Shown here: positions 33,033 through 44,587 of the stretch, piece after piece
How the letters are laid out: each line of letters starts with the position of its first letter
Numbering within the stretch: the first letter of the stretch is position 1
Position numbers and translations under genes: made by a program
Notes under the pieces: generated by a model
Told to the model about the DNA's origin: nothing
The model's input: the letters and a program-made list of their open reading frames with translations, nothing else
The model's database searches: none
NCBI RefSeq assembly: GCF_026242055.1
Contig: NZ_JAPJDL010000011.1
Location: forward strand, 124,001-188,000
Length of the DNA stretch: 64,000 nucleotides
Direction of reading: 5' to 3'
Source of the DNA: Lentzea sp. NEAU-D7
Lineage (GTDB): Bacteria > Actinomycetota > Actinomycetes > Mycobacteriales > Pseudonocardiaceae

Positions 33033-33350
33033 TCAGGCCACGGCCTCCCGGCCACCCGTGTCCACGTGGATCACGCCGTCCCGCACCACGACGGGGTACG
33101 TGCGCACGGCCTTCTTGGCGGGCAGGCACGTCGGCACGCCGGTGCGGAGGTCGAATAGCGCGGCGTGCAACGGGCATTCCACGAAGCACCCCTCCAGCCA
33201 GCCCTCGGACAGGGAGGCGTCCTGGTGGCTGCAGGTGTCGTCGATCGCGTAGAACTCGCCGTCCGCGTTGAAGACCGCGATCGCGGGCTGGCCGTCGATC
33301 CGCACGGATTCGCCTGGTGGCAGGTCGTCGACGGCGCAAGCGGTGATCAT
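33033..33350 (-). CDS. Rieske [2Fe-2S] ferredoxin, dioxygenase-type
   Basis: 105 residues. The cluster ligands are in CSH (DDTCSHQDASLSEG) and CPLH (GCFVECPLHAALFD), spaced C-x-H-x17-C-x2-H as in ferredoxins of ring-hydroxylating oxygenases. The ATG at 33350 has GGAGGG upstream. It sits at the edge of the betaine block and is headed by the same IclR-type operator (33364-33378) that precedes glyA, so it is co-regulated with the oxygenase at 39615. I infer it donates electrons to that oxygenase; the known GbcA partner GbcB is a flavin-containing reductase, which is not in this window. Confidence 0.9.
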   Translation of the reverse strand: MITACAVDDLPPGESVRIDGQPAIAVFNADGEFYAIDDTCSHQDASLSEGWLEGCFVECPLHAALFDLRTGVPTCLPAKKAVRTYPVVVRDGVIHVDTGGREAVA

Positions 33351-33363
33351 CAGGAACCCTCCG

Positions 33364-33398
33364 TTGCGTATTACGGAACTGGGTGTGCGATACGCAAC
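33364..33398. promoter_or_regulatory. IclR-type operators upstream of the Rieske ferredoxin gene
   Basis: TTGCGTATTACGGAA (33364-33378) is a palindrome around a central T with only one unmatched pair (TTsCGTA-w-TACGsAA). A degenerate inverted copy follows (TGTGCGATACGCAA, 33385-33398). The same 15-mer with a single change precedes glyA at 34443. Actinomycete IclR/GylR-type operators look alike. The IclR gene at 33516 is the likely source of the binding protein. Confidence 0.75.
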
Positions 33399-33477
33399 AG
33401 CAGAATGACGGAGGTCTTCGGGACGCGTCAAGGCTCAAGCGCCGAGCGTCTTCTCGGTGCAACACCGCGTACTCGTT

Positions 33478-33494
33478 CGCAACACAGCGTTGCG
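33478..33494. promoter_or_regulatory. CGCAAC-N5-GTTGCG dyad upstream of the IclR gene
   Basis: An inverted repeat 22 bases before the IclR start, with a further GTTGCG at 33509-33514. Its half-site (GTTGCG) is the same as in the operators at 33364 and 34443, so autoregulation of the IclR gene is likely. Confidence 0.6.
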
Positions 33495-33515
33495 CCAATC
33501 GGATAGTGTTGCGTG

Positions 33516-34298
33516 ATGAGCAACAACGGGGAGGCGCGCGACCCTGCGCTGGTGCAATCGGTCGATCGGGCGGTGTCGGTGCTGGAGCTGCTGGCCCGCA
33601 ACGGGGAAGCGGGGATCACCGAGATCGCCGCCGAGCTCGGTGTGCACAAGTCCTCCGCGTCCAGACTCGTCTACACGCTCCAGGCCCGTGAGCTCGTGGA
33701 GCAGGACGGCGAACGCGGTCCGTTCCGGATCGGTCTCGGCATGCTGCGGTTCGCCGGAGCGGTGAGCGGTCAGCTCGACTACGTCCGGGTGGGAGGTCCC
33801 GTCTGCTCGGCGCTGGCGGACCGGCTCGGGGAGACCGTGAACATCGCGATCCTCGACAGCGACGTCGCGCTCAACGTGAGCCAGGCGCGGGGGAGCTCCG
33901 CCGTGGCGGCGCAGAACTGGATCGGCCAGCGCACGCCGTTGCACGCCACCTCGAGCGGCAAGGTCCTGCTCGCCGCCGCGTCGCCGGCCGAGCAGGAACG
34001 CCTGCTCTCGGGCGACCTGGAGTCCTGCGCCCCGCGCACGATCACCGATCCCGTGAAGCTGCGCAGCGTGCTGCGCCGCACCGCCGAGGACGGGTTCGCC
34101 ACCTGCATGGAGGAGCTGGAGGCCGGCCTGCACGCGGTCGCCGTGCCGGTGTTCGGTTCGCGCGGCGACGTCGTGGCGGCCATCAGCGCCGCCGGTCCCG
34201 CCTACCGGCTCTCGCAGAAGCGCATGCCCGAGATCGTCGAGGAGCTGCGCGTCGCGTCGCGAGACCTCTCCGTCCGCATGGGGCATCCCGTGCCGTGA
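33516..34298 (+). CDS. IclR-family regulator of the betaine catabolic block
   Basis: 260 residues. Winged helix-turn-helix at about 12-75 (SVDRAVSVLELLARNG, GITEIAAELGVHKSSASRLVYTLQ) and a C-terminal IclR ligand domain (about 85-255; GETVNIAILDSDVALNV, PLHATSSGKVLLA, LHAVAVPVFGSRGDVVAAIS). ATG at 33516 or GTG at 33513 are both possible. It lies between the Rieske ferredoxin and glyA, and matching palindromes lie before all three. A strong terminator follows, so it is transcribed on its own. The effector may be betaine, dimethylglycine or sarcosine (inference). Confidence 0.9.
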   Translation: MSNNGEARDPALVQSVDRAVSVLELLARNGEAGITEIAAELGVHKSSASRLVYTLQARELVEQDGERGPFRIGLGMLRFAGAVSGQLDYVRVGGPVCSALADRLGETVNIAILDSDVALNVSQARGSSAVAAQNWIGQRTPLHATSSGKVLLAAASPAEQERLLSGDLESCAPRTITDPVKLRSVLRRTAEDGFATCMEELEAGLHAVAVPVFGSRGDVVAAISAAGPAYRLSQKRMPEIVEELRVASRDLSVRMGHPVP

Positions 34299-34313
34299 AA
34301 GAGATTCGGAAAC

Positions 34314-34352
34314 GAGGAGCCCCCGGCCGCGGCCGGGGGCTCCTCTCCTTTT
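34314..34352 (+). terminator. Rho-independent terminator after the IclR gene
   Basis: A perfect 15-bp self-complementary stem, GAGGAGCCCCCGGCC with GGCCGGGGGCTCCTC, followed by TCCTTTT. It is one of the few hairpins here with a T-tract and isolates the IclR gene from the glyA operon. Confidence 0.92.
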
Positions 34353-34380
34353 CGGGTGCCTCCGTCCGTGCGACAAGGGC

Positions 34381-34409
34381 TTGACAACGGCTCGCGCGGG
34401 TCGCACCGT
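34381..34409 (+). promoter_or_regulatory. Probable promoter of the glyA-led operon
   Basis: A consensus -35 TTGACA (34381-34386) is followed after 17 bases by CACCGT (34404-34409), which keeps the two most important -10 positions (A2, T6). Two IclR-type operators lie just downstream at 34424-34457, a geometry suited to repression. Confidence 0.5.
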
Positions 34410-34423
34410 GATGCGCGCTGCAG

Positions 34424-34457
34424 TTGCATAATGCGGACCTCGTTGCGTATTGCGGAA
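34424..34457. promoter_or_regulatory. Tandem IclR-type operators upstream of glyA
   Basis: TTGCATAATGCGGAC (34424-34438) and TTGCGTATTGCGGAA (34443-34457) are two related 15-mers starting 19 bases apart; the second differs from the site at 33364 by one base. They end 22 bases before the TTG start of glyA and just upstream of its GGAAGG ribosome-binding site. Confidence 0.75.
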
Positions 34458-34479
34458 CTTGCTCGGAAGGGTTGGCCCG

Positions 34480-35760
34480 TTGTCGCTCTCCGTTCCCACC
34501 ACCACAGTTCTGGACCAGGACCTCGACGAACTCGACCCGGAGGTCGCCGCCGGGATCCGCGCCGAGTTGCACCGCCAGCGGTCGACGCTGGAGATGATCG
34601 CCTCCGAGAACTTCGCGCCGGTCGCCGTGCTGCAGGCGCAGGGATCGGTGCTGACCAACAAGTACGCGGAGGGCTACCCGGGCCGCCGCTACTACGGCGG
34701 GTGCGAGCACGTCGACGTCGTCGAGTCGCTGGCGATCGAGCGGGTGAAGGCGTTGTTCGGCGCCGAGCACGCGAACGTCCAGCCGCACTCCGGCGCGCAG
34801 GCCAACGCCGCGGCGATGGCGGCGGTGCTGCAGCCGGGTGACACGATCATGGGGCTAGACCTCGCGCACGGCGGCCACCTGACGCACGGCATGCGGATCA
34901 ACTTCTCCGGCCGGCTGTACGACGTCGTGGCCTACCACGTCGACCGGGAGTCCGGCCGCGTGGACATGGCCGAGGTCGAGCGACTGGCGCTGGAGTCGCG
35001 GCCGAAGCTGATCATCGCGGGCTGGTCCGCCCACTCCCGGCAGCTCGACTTCGCCGAGTTCCGCCGCATTGCCGACCTCGCCGGGGCCAGGCTCATGGTC
35101 GACATGGCGCACTTCGCCGGTCTCGTCGCGGCGGGGCTGCACCCGAACCCCGTGCCGTTCGCCGACATCGTCACCACCACGACCCACAAGACGCTCGGCG
35201 GCCCGCGCGGTGGCGTGGTCCTGTGCCGGCGGGAGCTGGCCAAGAAGATCGACTCCGCGGTGTTCCCCGGCCAGCAGGGCGGGCCGCTGCAGCACGTCAT
35301 CGCGGCCAAGGCGGTCGCGTTCAGGATCGCGGCGGGCGGTGAGTTCCGCGAACGCCAGCAGCGCGTCCTCGAAGGCGCGCGCATCCTGGCCGAACGCCTC
35401 ACGCGGCCCGACTGCGCCGAAGCCGGTGTGCGGGTGCTCTCCGGCGGCACCGACGTGCACCTCGTGCTCGTCGATCTCGTCGAGTCCGAAATGGACGGCA
35501 AGCAGGCCGAGGACCGGTTGCACCGCATCGGCATCACCGTCAACCGCAACGCCGTCCCGTTCGACCCGCGCCCGCCGATGGTCACCTCCGGCCTGCGGAT
35601 CGGCACTCCCGCCCTCGCCGCCCGCGGCTTCACCGCCGGCGACTTCGCCGAGGTCGCCGACATCATCGCCGTGGCGCTCCAGCCGTCCTCCGACGAGGAC
35701 GACCTCTCCGCTCGCGTCGCCCGGCTGGCGGCGAAGAACCCCCTCTACCCCCACCTCTGA
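34480..35760 (+). CDS. glyA: Serine hydroxymethyltransferase
   Basis: 426 residues, a full-length PLP enzyme: ASENF ([13 protein letters not shown]), [38 protein letters not shown] and the PLP Lys in [14 protein letters not shown]. It interconverts glycine + methylene-THF and serine + THF. Here it leads a betaine-degradation operon and would turn glycine from sarcosine oxidase into serine using C1 units released upstream. I chose TTG at 34480 with GGAAGG nine bases before; an earlier in-frame codon at 34450 is inside the operator. It may be a second, catabolic GlyA separate from a housekeeping copy elsewhere. Confidence 0.95.
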   Translation: MSLSVPTTTVLDQDLDELDPEVAAGIRAELHRQRSTLEMIASENFAPVAVLQAQGSVLTNKYAEGYPGRRYYGGCEHVDVVESLAIERVKALFGAEHANVQPHSGAQANAAAMAAVLQPGDTIMGLDLAHGGHLTHGMRINFSGRLYDVVAYHVDRESGRVDMAEVERLALESRPKLIIAGWSAHSRQLDFAEFRRIADLAGARLMVDMAHFAGLVAAGLHPNPVPFADIVTTTTHKTLGGPRGGVVLCRRELAKKIDSAVFPGQQGGPLQHVIAAKAVAFRIAAGGEFRERQQRVLEGARILAERLTRPDCAEAGVRVLSGGTDVHLVLVDLVESEMDGKQAEDRLHRIGITVNRNAVPFDPRPPMVTSGLRIGTPALAARGFTAGDFAEVADIIAVALQPSSDEDDLSARVARLAAKNPLYPHL

Positions 35761-35774
35761 CAGGAGCGACTCAA

Positions 35775-39594
<3,820 letters not shown>

Positions 39595-39614
39595 CTTCCC
39601 CTCACGGAGCCACC

Positions 39615-40745
39615 ATGACCGCGACCGACCTCCCGTCCAGCCTGATCCCCACGTTGCCCGGCAACACCTACACCGACCCGGCGATCTTCGCGCTGGAGCA
39701 GCGGAACATCTTCGAGCGGATGTGGTTCTGCGCGGTCCGCGGCGCCGACCTGCCGGACACCGGCAACTTCCGGACCGTCCAGATCGGACGCGAGAGCGTC
39801 CTGGTGACCCGTTCGCGCGACGGGTCGCTGCGCGCGTTCCTCAACATCTGCCGGCACCGCGGCGCCAAGCTGTGCGTCGAGGAGACCGGCACGGTCAAGC
39901 GCAACTTCCAGTGCCCGTACCACGCCTGGACCTACGGCCTGGACGGCAAGCTGGTCGCCGCGCCGAACCTCACCTCCATGCCGGACGTCGACCGCGTCGA
40001 GTACGGGCTCAAGACCGTGCACCTGCGCGAATGGCTCGGCTACGCGTGGATCTCGCTGGCCGACGAGCCGGCGTCGTTCGAGGAGACCGTGCAGCAGGAC
40101 GTGCGCGAACGCCTGGGCAACCTCGACGCGATCGGCAACTACCAGGTCAGCGAGCTGGAGCTGGGCCGCCGGATCACCTACGACGTCAAGGCCAACTGGA
40201 AGCTCATCATCGAGAACTTCATGGAGTGCTACCACTGCGCGACCATCCACCCCGAGCTCACGGAGGTCCTGCCGGAGTTCGCGGACGGGTACGCCGCGCA
40301 GTACTACGTCGGGCACGGGGCGGTGTTCGGCGAGGAGATCAAGGGCTTCACGATCGACGGGAGCGAGGGCTTCGAGAACCTGTCCGGCGTCGCCTCCGAC
40401 CAGGAACGCCGGTACTACGCGATCACCGTGCGGCCGCAGGTGTTCATCAACCTCGTGCCGGACCACGTGATCATCCACCGGATGTTCCCGATGGCCGCCG
40501 ACCGCACGATCGTCGAGTGCGACTGGCTCTACGCCAAGGACGTCGTCGCGACCGGCAAGGACGTGTCGCGGTCGGTCGAGCTGTTCCACCGCGTCAACGA
40601 GCAGGACTTCGAGGCGTGCGAACGGTGCCAGCCCGCGATGTCGTCGCGGGCCTACGCGCAAGGGGGAGTGCTGGTTCCCTCCGAGCACCACATCGGGGAG
40701 TTCCACCGCTGGGTCCAGGAAGTCACATCCGCGACGAGGTGGTAG
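39615..40745 (+). CDS. gbcA: Rieske oxygenase, glycine betaine monooxygenase (GbcA-like)
   Basis: 376 residues. Rieske ligands Cys79/His81 and Cys100/His103 (CRHRGAKLC ... CPYHAWTYG); mononuclear iron site NFMECYHCATIH with His207 and His212. The protein resembles GbcA/stachydrine demethylase oxygenases: betaine + O2 + 2 e- to dimethylglycine + formaldehyde. Its setting, before a BCCT betaine transporter and after dimethylglycine oxidase, supports betaine as substrate. No GbcB-type reductase lies in the window. Stachydrine or carnitine remain possible alternatives. Confidence 0.88.
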   Translation: MTATDLPSSLIPTLPGNTYTDPAIFALEQRNIFERMWFCAVRGADLPDTGNFRTVQIGRESVLVTRSRDGSLRAFLNICRHRGAKLCVEETGTVKRNFQCPYHAWTYGLDGKLVAAPNLTSMPDVDRVEYGLKTVHLREWLGYAWISLADEPASFEETVQQDVRERLGNLDAIGNYQVSELELGRRITYDVKANWKLIIENFMECYHCATIHPELTEVLPEFADGYAAQYYVGHGAVFGEEIKGFTIDGSEGFENLSGVASDQERRYYAITVRPQVFINLVPDHVIIHRMFPMAADRTIVECDWLYAKDVVATGKDVSRSVELFHRVNEQDFEACERCQPAMSSRAYAQGGVLVPSEHHIGEFHRWVQEVTSATRW

Positions 40746-40750
40746 ACACC

Positions 40751-42367
40751 ATGTCCGAACCGAAGTTCTTACCCGCGACGAAAATCCACACGGACCGCGT
40801 GGTCTTCACGGTGTCCGCGGTCGTCGCCGCCGCCTTCCTTGCCTGGGGAGTGCTCGGCACGGCGAGTCTTGGGAGTGTCTCGTCCGCGGTGCTCGCCTGG
40901 GTCATCCGCTACACCGGCTGGGCGTTCCTGACGGCGGCGACCGGGTTCGTGATCTTCGCACTGTGGCTGGCCTTCAGCCGCTACGGCCGGATCCCGCTCG
41001 GGCAGGACGACGAGCGGCCGGAGTTCCGGACGATCTCGTGGGTCGCGATGATGTTCAGCGCGGGCATGGGCATCGGCCTGATGTTCTACGGCGTCGCGGA
41101 ACCGCTGTCGCACTTCGTGAAGCCGCCACCCGGCACGGTCGAGGGCGGCTCGGACGCGGCGGTCGAGACCGCGATGGCGACGTCGCTCTTCCACTGGGCG
41201 ATCCACCCGTGGTCGATCTACGCCGTCGTCGGCCTCGCGATCGCGTACGGCACGTTCCGCCGCGGCCGCAGGCAGCTGATCAGTGCCGCGTTCGCACCGC
41301 TGTTCGGCGACCGGGTGTCCGAGAAGCCGCTGGGCCGGGTGATCGACGTCCTGGCGATCTTCGCGACGCTGTTCGGGTCGGCGGCCTCGCTGGGTCTCGG
41401 CGCTCTGCAGATCGGCAGCGGGTTGAGGGCGGGCGGGTTCGTGTCGGAGAACCCCGGCGTCGGCGTACTGATCGGTGTCATCGCGGTGCTGACGGTGGCG
41501 TTCGTGGCGTCGGCGGTCTCGGGGGTGGCCAAGGGCATCCAGTGGCTGTCGAACATCAACATGGTGCTGGCGACGGTGCTGGCGGTGTTCGTGTTCGTCG
41601 TCGGGCCGACCGTGCTGATCCTGAACCTGGTGCCGGCGGCGATCGGCGACTACTTCCGCGAGATGGGCGAGATGGTCTCCCGCTCCGCCGCGTCCGGCGG
41701 GAGCGCGATGGAGGGCTGGCTGGCGTCCTGGACGATCTTCTACTGGGCGTGGTGGATCTCGTGGACGCCGTTCGTCGGCATGTTCATCGCGCGGATCAGC
41801 CGCGGCCGGACGATCAGGCAGTTCGTCAGCGGCGTGATCCTGGTGCCGTCCGCGGTGAGCCTGGTCTGGTTCACGATCATGGGCGGCACGGCGATCACGT
41901 TGCAGCGCGGCGGAACCGACCTCGCTGGGGCGGCGAACCCCGAGTCCCAGCTGTTCGGTGTGCTGGAGCAGTTCCCGCTGGCGGGCGTCGCCGGGGTGGT
42001 CGTGATGGTGCTCGTGGCGATCTTCTTCGTGTCCGGCGCCGACGCGGCCTCGCTGGTGATGGGCTCGTTGTCGCAGCGCGGAGCCATCGAACCGCACCGG
42101 CGGCTGGTGGTGTTCTGGGGCGTCGCGACCGGTGGCGTCGCCGCGGTGATGCTGCTGGTCGGTGGTGGAGGGGCGACCGCGCTGACGGGGCTGCAGAACC
42201 TCACGATCATCGCCGCGGCACCGTTCGCGCTGGTCATGGTCGTGCTGTGCGTGGCGCTGGCGAAGGACCTGCGCAGCGACCCGATGGTGCTGTGGGAGAA
42301 GCACTGCGCCCACACCGTCGACCAGATCGCTAGATCAACGCCCGAATCGCCTGTTCGAAACCGATGA
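40751..42367 (+). CDS. BCCT-family betaine transporter
   Basis: 538 residues with 12 predicted membrane helices. BCCT signatures: MMFSAGMGIGLMFYGVAEPLSHF (glycine-rich helix 3) and the tryptophan-rich segment IFYWAWWISWTPFVGMFIARISRG. Short N- and C-terminal tails argue for a nutrient importer rather than an osmosensing BetP-like carrier, which has long tails. It would take up glycine betaine with Na+ or H+. It starts 5 bases after gbcA and its 3' end overlaps the convergent GntR gene by 38 bases. Confidence 0.93.
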   Translation: MSEPKFLPATKIHTDRVVFTVSAVVAAAFLAWGVLGTASLGSVSSAVLAWVIRYTGWAFLTAATGFVIFALWLAFSRYGRIPLGQDDERPEFRTISWVAMMFSAGMGIGLMFYGVAEPLSHFVKPPPGTVEGGSDAAVETAMATSLFHWAIHPWSIYAVVGLAIAYGTFRRGRRQLISAAFAPLFGDRVSEKPLGRVIDVLAIFATLFGSAASLGLGALQIGSGLRAGGFVSENPGVGVLIGVIAVLTVAFVASAVSGVAKGIQWLSNINMVLATVLAVFVFVVGPTVLILNLVPAAIGDYFREMGEMVSRSAASGGSAMEGWLASWTIFYWAWWISWTPFVGMFIARISRGRTIRQFVSGVILVPSAVSLVWFTIMGGTAITLQRGGTDLAGAANPESQLFGVLEQFPLAGVAGVVVMVLVAIFFVSGADAASLVMGSLSQRGAIEPHRRLVVFWGVATGGVAAVMLLVGGGGATALTGLQNLTIIAAAPFALVMVVLCVALAKDLRSDPMVLWEKHCAHTVDQIARSTPESPVRNR

Positions 42368-42989
42368 CGTGCTGGGAGGCGAGCTCGCTCGCCTTCTTCG
42401 CGTCGCCCTCGACGATCGCGGTGAGGAGGGGCACGTGTTCGTCGACGTGACCAGCCATTCCGGGCAGTCGTGGCAGGAACACGCACCAGATCCGGGTGGC
42501 CAGGTTGTCGTAGGAGATCAGGGTGTCCTCGAGGAACGGGTTGTGCACGCACCCGTAGATCGCGCGGTGCACGCCGACGTCGGTGCGCAGGAGTTCCGTG
42601 TTGTCGCCCGTCGGTGCCGCCGTGTCCAGCCGTGAGCGCAGCTCGGTGAGAGCGGCCCTGTCCTGCGCCGTGGCGCGTTCGGCCGCGGCCGCCGCGGCGA
42701 GGGGTTCCAGGGTCCTGCGCACCTCGGAGATGTGGGAGAGGTCGGAGATGTTCACGTCGGTGGCGAACGTGCCGCGGCGCGGGAAGGCGACGACGAGCCG
42801 TTCCTGCTCCAGCCGTTTGAGAGCCTCGCGGATCGGGGTGCGGCCGACGCCGAGCTCGGTGCGCAGCCTGTCCTCGTTGATGGGCTCACCCGGCTTGATC
42901 TCCAGCATGACCAGGCGATCTCGCAGGACCGCGTACGCCCGCTCGGTGAGTGAGACGGAGGCGGGCTCGTCGTTGACCCGTGCGTTCAT
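42330..42989 (-). CDS. GntR-family (FCD) regulator, likely of the sarcosine oxidase operon
   Basis: 219 residues: winged helix-turn-helix ([56 protein letters not shown]) followed by an FCD domain ([64 protein letters not shown]). It is divergent from soxB with a near-perfect palindrome (43011-43024) between them, implying control of soxBDAG-purU. It is thus a second regulator in the same catabolic block, next to the IclR protein. Confidence 0.9.
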   Translation of the reverse strand: MNARVNDEPASVSLTERAYAVLRDRLVMLEIKPGEPINEDRLRTELGVGRTPIREALKRLEQERLVVAFPRRGTFATDVNISDLSHISEVRRTLEPLAAAAAAERATAQDRAALTELRSRLDTAAPTGDNTELLRTDVGVHRAIYGCVHNPFLEDTLISYDNLATRIWCVFLPRLPGMAGHVDEHVPLLTAIVEGDAKKASELASQHVIGFEQAIRALI

Positions 42990-43010
42990 GTGACCTACGG
43001 TAACGCACAG

Positions 43011-43024
43011 ACTGATATACCAGT
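43011..43024. promoter_or_regulatory. GntR-type operator between GntR and soxB
   Basis: ACTGATATACCAGT: 14 bases, ACTG-r-TATA-y-CAGT, with only one unmatched pair. It lies 22 bases upstream of the GntR start and 35 before soxB. TGGTATACCA-like palindromes are common sites of FCD-type GntR proteins. Confidence 0.6.
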
Positions 43025-43058
43025 AGTCGACCAGATGATTCAGCTGGAGGCGTCGCGC

Positions 43059-44297
43059 ATGACCAGCTCGGCTCAGCCGCCCGGAGCGCACCTGCCGGAG
43101 CACCCCGACTTCCTCTGGGACGACCCGGAACCGAAGTCCTCCTACGACGTCGTGGTCGTCGGCGGCGGAGGGCACGGCCTCGCGACCGCGTACTACCTCG
43201 CGAAGGTTCACGGCATCACGAACGTCGCCGTGCTGGAGAAGGGCTGGCTCGCGGGCGGAAACATGGCCCGCAACACCACGATCATCCGGTCGAACTACCT
43301 GTGGGACGAGAGTTCCGGCATCTACGAGCACTCGCTGAAGCTGTGGGAGGGCCTGGAGGACGACCTCGGCTACCCGATCCTGTTCGACCAGCGCGGGGTC
43401 CTGAACCTGGCGCACAGCCTGCAGGACGTGCGCGACAGCGTCCGGCGCGTCAACGCCAACCGGCTCAACGGCATCGACGCGGAGTGGGTGGATCCCGCCG
43501 GCGTCAAGGAGATCTGCCCGATCGTCAACACCTCGCCGGACGTCCGCTACCCGGTGCTGGGCGCGACCTACCAGCCGCGCGCGGGCATCGCGAAGCACGA
43601 CTACGTGGCGTGGGGCTACGCGCGGGCGGCGCACGCGATGGGCGTCGACCTGATCCAGAACTGCGAGGTCACCGGGCTGGAGACGTCCGGCGGCCGGATC
43701 ACCGCCGTCGAGACGTCACGCGGTCGCATCGCGGCCGGCAAGGTCGCGTTGTGCGCGGCGGGCCACAGCTCGGTGCTCGCGAAGATGGTCGGGCTGCGAT
43801 TGCCGCTCGCCTCGCACCCGTTGCAGGCCCTGGTCTCCGAACTGCTCGAACCCGTCCACCCGACCGTCGTGATGTCGAACGCCGTGCACGTCTACGTCTC
43901 CCAGGCGCACAAGGGCGAACTGGTGATGGGCGCGGGCATCGACAGCTACAACGGTTACGGGCAAAGGGGTTCGTTCCACATCATCGAGCAGCAGATGTCG
44001 GCGGCGCTGGAACTGTTCCCGGTCTTCGCGCGGGCACACCTGCTGCGGACGTGGGCGGGCATCGTCGACGTCAGCCCGGACGCCTCGCCGATCGTCGGCC
44101 TCACGCCCGTCGGCGGCCTGTACCTCAACTGCGGCTGGGGGACCGGCGGTTTCAAGGCCACACCCGGTGTCGGCGACTGCTTCGCGCACACCATCGCCCA
44201 CGACAAGCCGCACCCGTTCAACGAGCCGTTCACCCTCGAGCGCTTCACCACGGGCGCTCTCGTCGACGAGCACGGCGCCGCCGCCGTCGCGCACTAG
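43059..44297 (+). CDS. soxB: Heterotetrameric sarcosine oxidase, beta subunit
   Basis: 412 residues. FAD motif [18 protein letters not shown]; the segment [14 protein letters not shown] holds the His to which FMN is covalently bound in Corynebacterium SoxB; the [28 protein letters not shown] region is nearly invariant in the family. It is the catalytic subunit oxidising sarcosine to glycine, with C1 passed to THF in the alpha subunit and H2O2 formed. ATG at 43059 follows CTGGAGG. First gene of soxB-D-A-G-purU. Confidence 0.95.
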   Translation: MTSSAQPPGAHLPEHPDFLWDDPEPKSSYDVVVVGGGGHGLATAYYLAKVHGITNVAVLEKGWLAGGNMARNTTIIRSNYLWDESSGIYEHSLKLWEGLEDDLGYPILFDQRGVLNLAHSLQDVRDSVRRVNANRLNGIDAEWVDPAGVKEICPIVNTSPDVRYPVLGATYQPRAGIAKHDYVAWGYARAAHAMGVDLIQNCEVTGLETSGGRITAVETSRGRIAAGKVALCAAGHSSVLAKMVGLRLPLASHPLQALVSELLEPVHPTVVMSNAVHVYVSQAHKGELVMGAGIDSYNGYGQRGSFHIIEQQMSAALELFPVFARAHLLRTWAGIVDVSPDASPIVGLTPVGGLYLNCGWGTGGFKATPGVGDCFAHTIAHDKPHPFNEPFTLERFTTGALVDEHGAAAVAH

Positions 44298-44305
44298 GAG
44301 CAGGC

Positions 44306-44587
44306 ATGCAACTCATCCCGTGTCCGTGGTGCGGCCCGCGCGAGGAAGCGGAGTTCCACTACGGCGGCCAGGCCCACGTCGCCTACCCCGAGGACCCGGC
44401 CGCGCTGACCGACGAGCAGTGGGCGCAGTACGTGTTCTTCCGGGAGAACCCGAGCGGCCCGTTCGCCGAGCGCTGGAGCCACCACGCCGGGTGCCGGCGG
44501 TGGTTCAACGCCGTCCGCGACACCCGCACCCACGACCTGCTGGCCGTCTACCGCGTGGGCGAGCCCATGCCCGAGGTGACCGCATGA
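44306..44587 (+). CDS. soxD: Sarcosine oxidase, delta subunit
   Basis: 93 residues with the zinc-binding cysteines of SoxD: CPWCGPREE at the N-terminus and HHAGCRRWF downstream, plus the family core EFHYGGQAH and QYVFFRENPSGPFAERW. It is a small structural zinc subunit of the tetramer. ATG with AGGAG eight bases upstream; its stop overlaps soxA by 4 bases. Confidence 0.95.
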   Translation: MQLIPCPWCGPREEAEFHYGGQAHVAYPEDPAALTDEQWAQYVFFRENPSGPFAERWSHHAGCRRWFNAVRDTRTHDLLAVYRVGEPMPEVTA

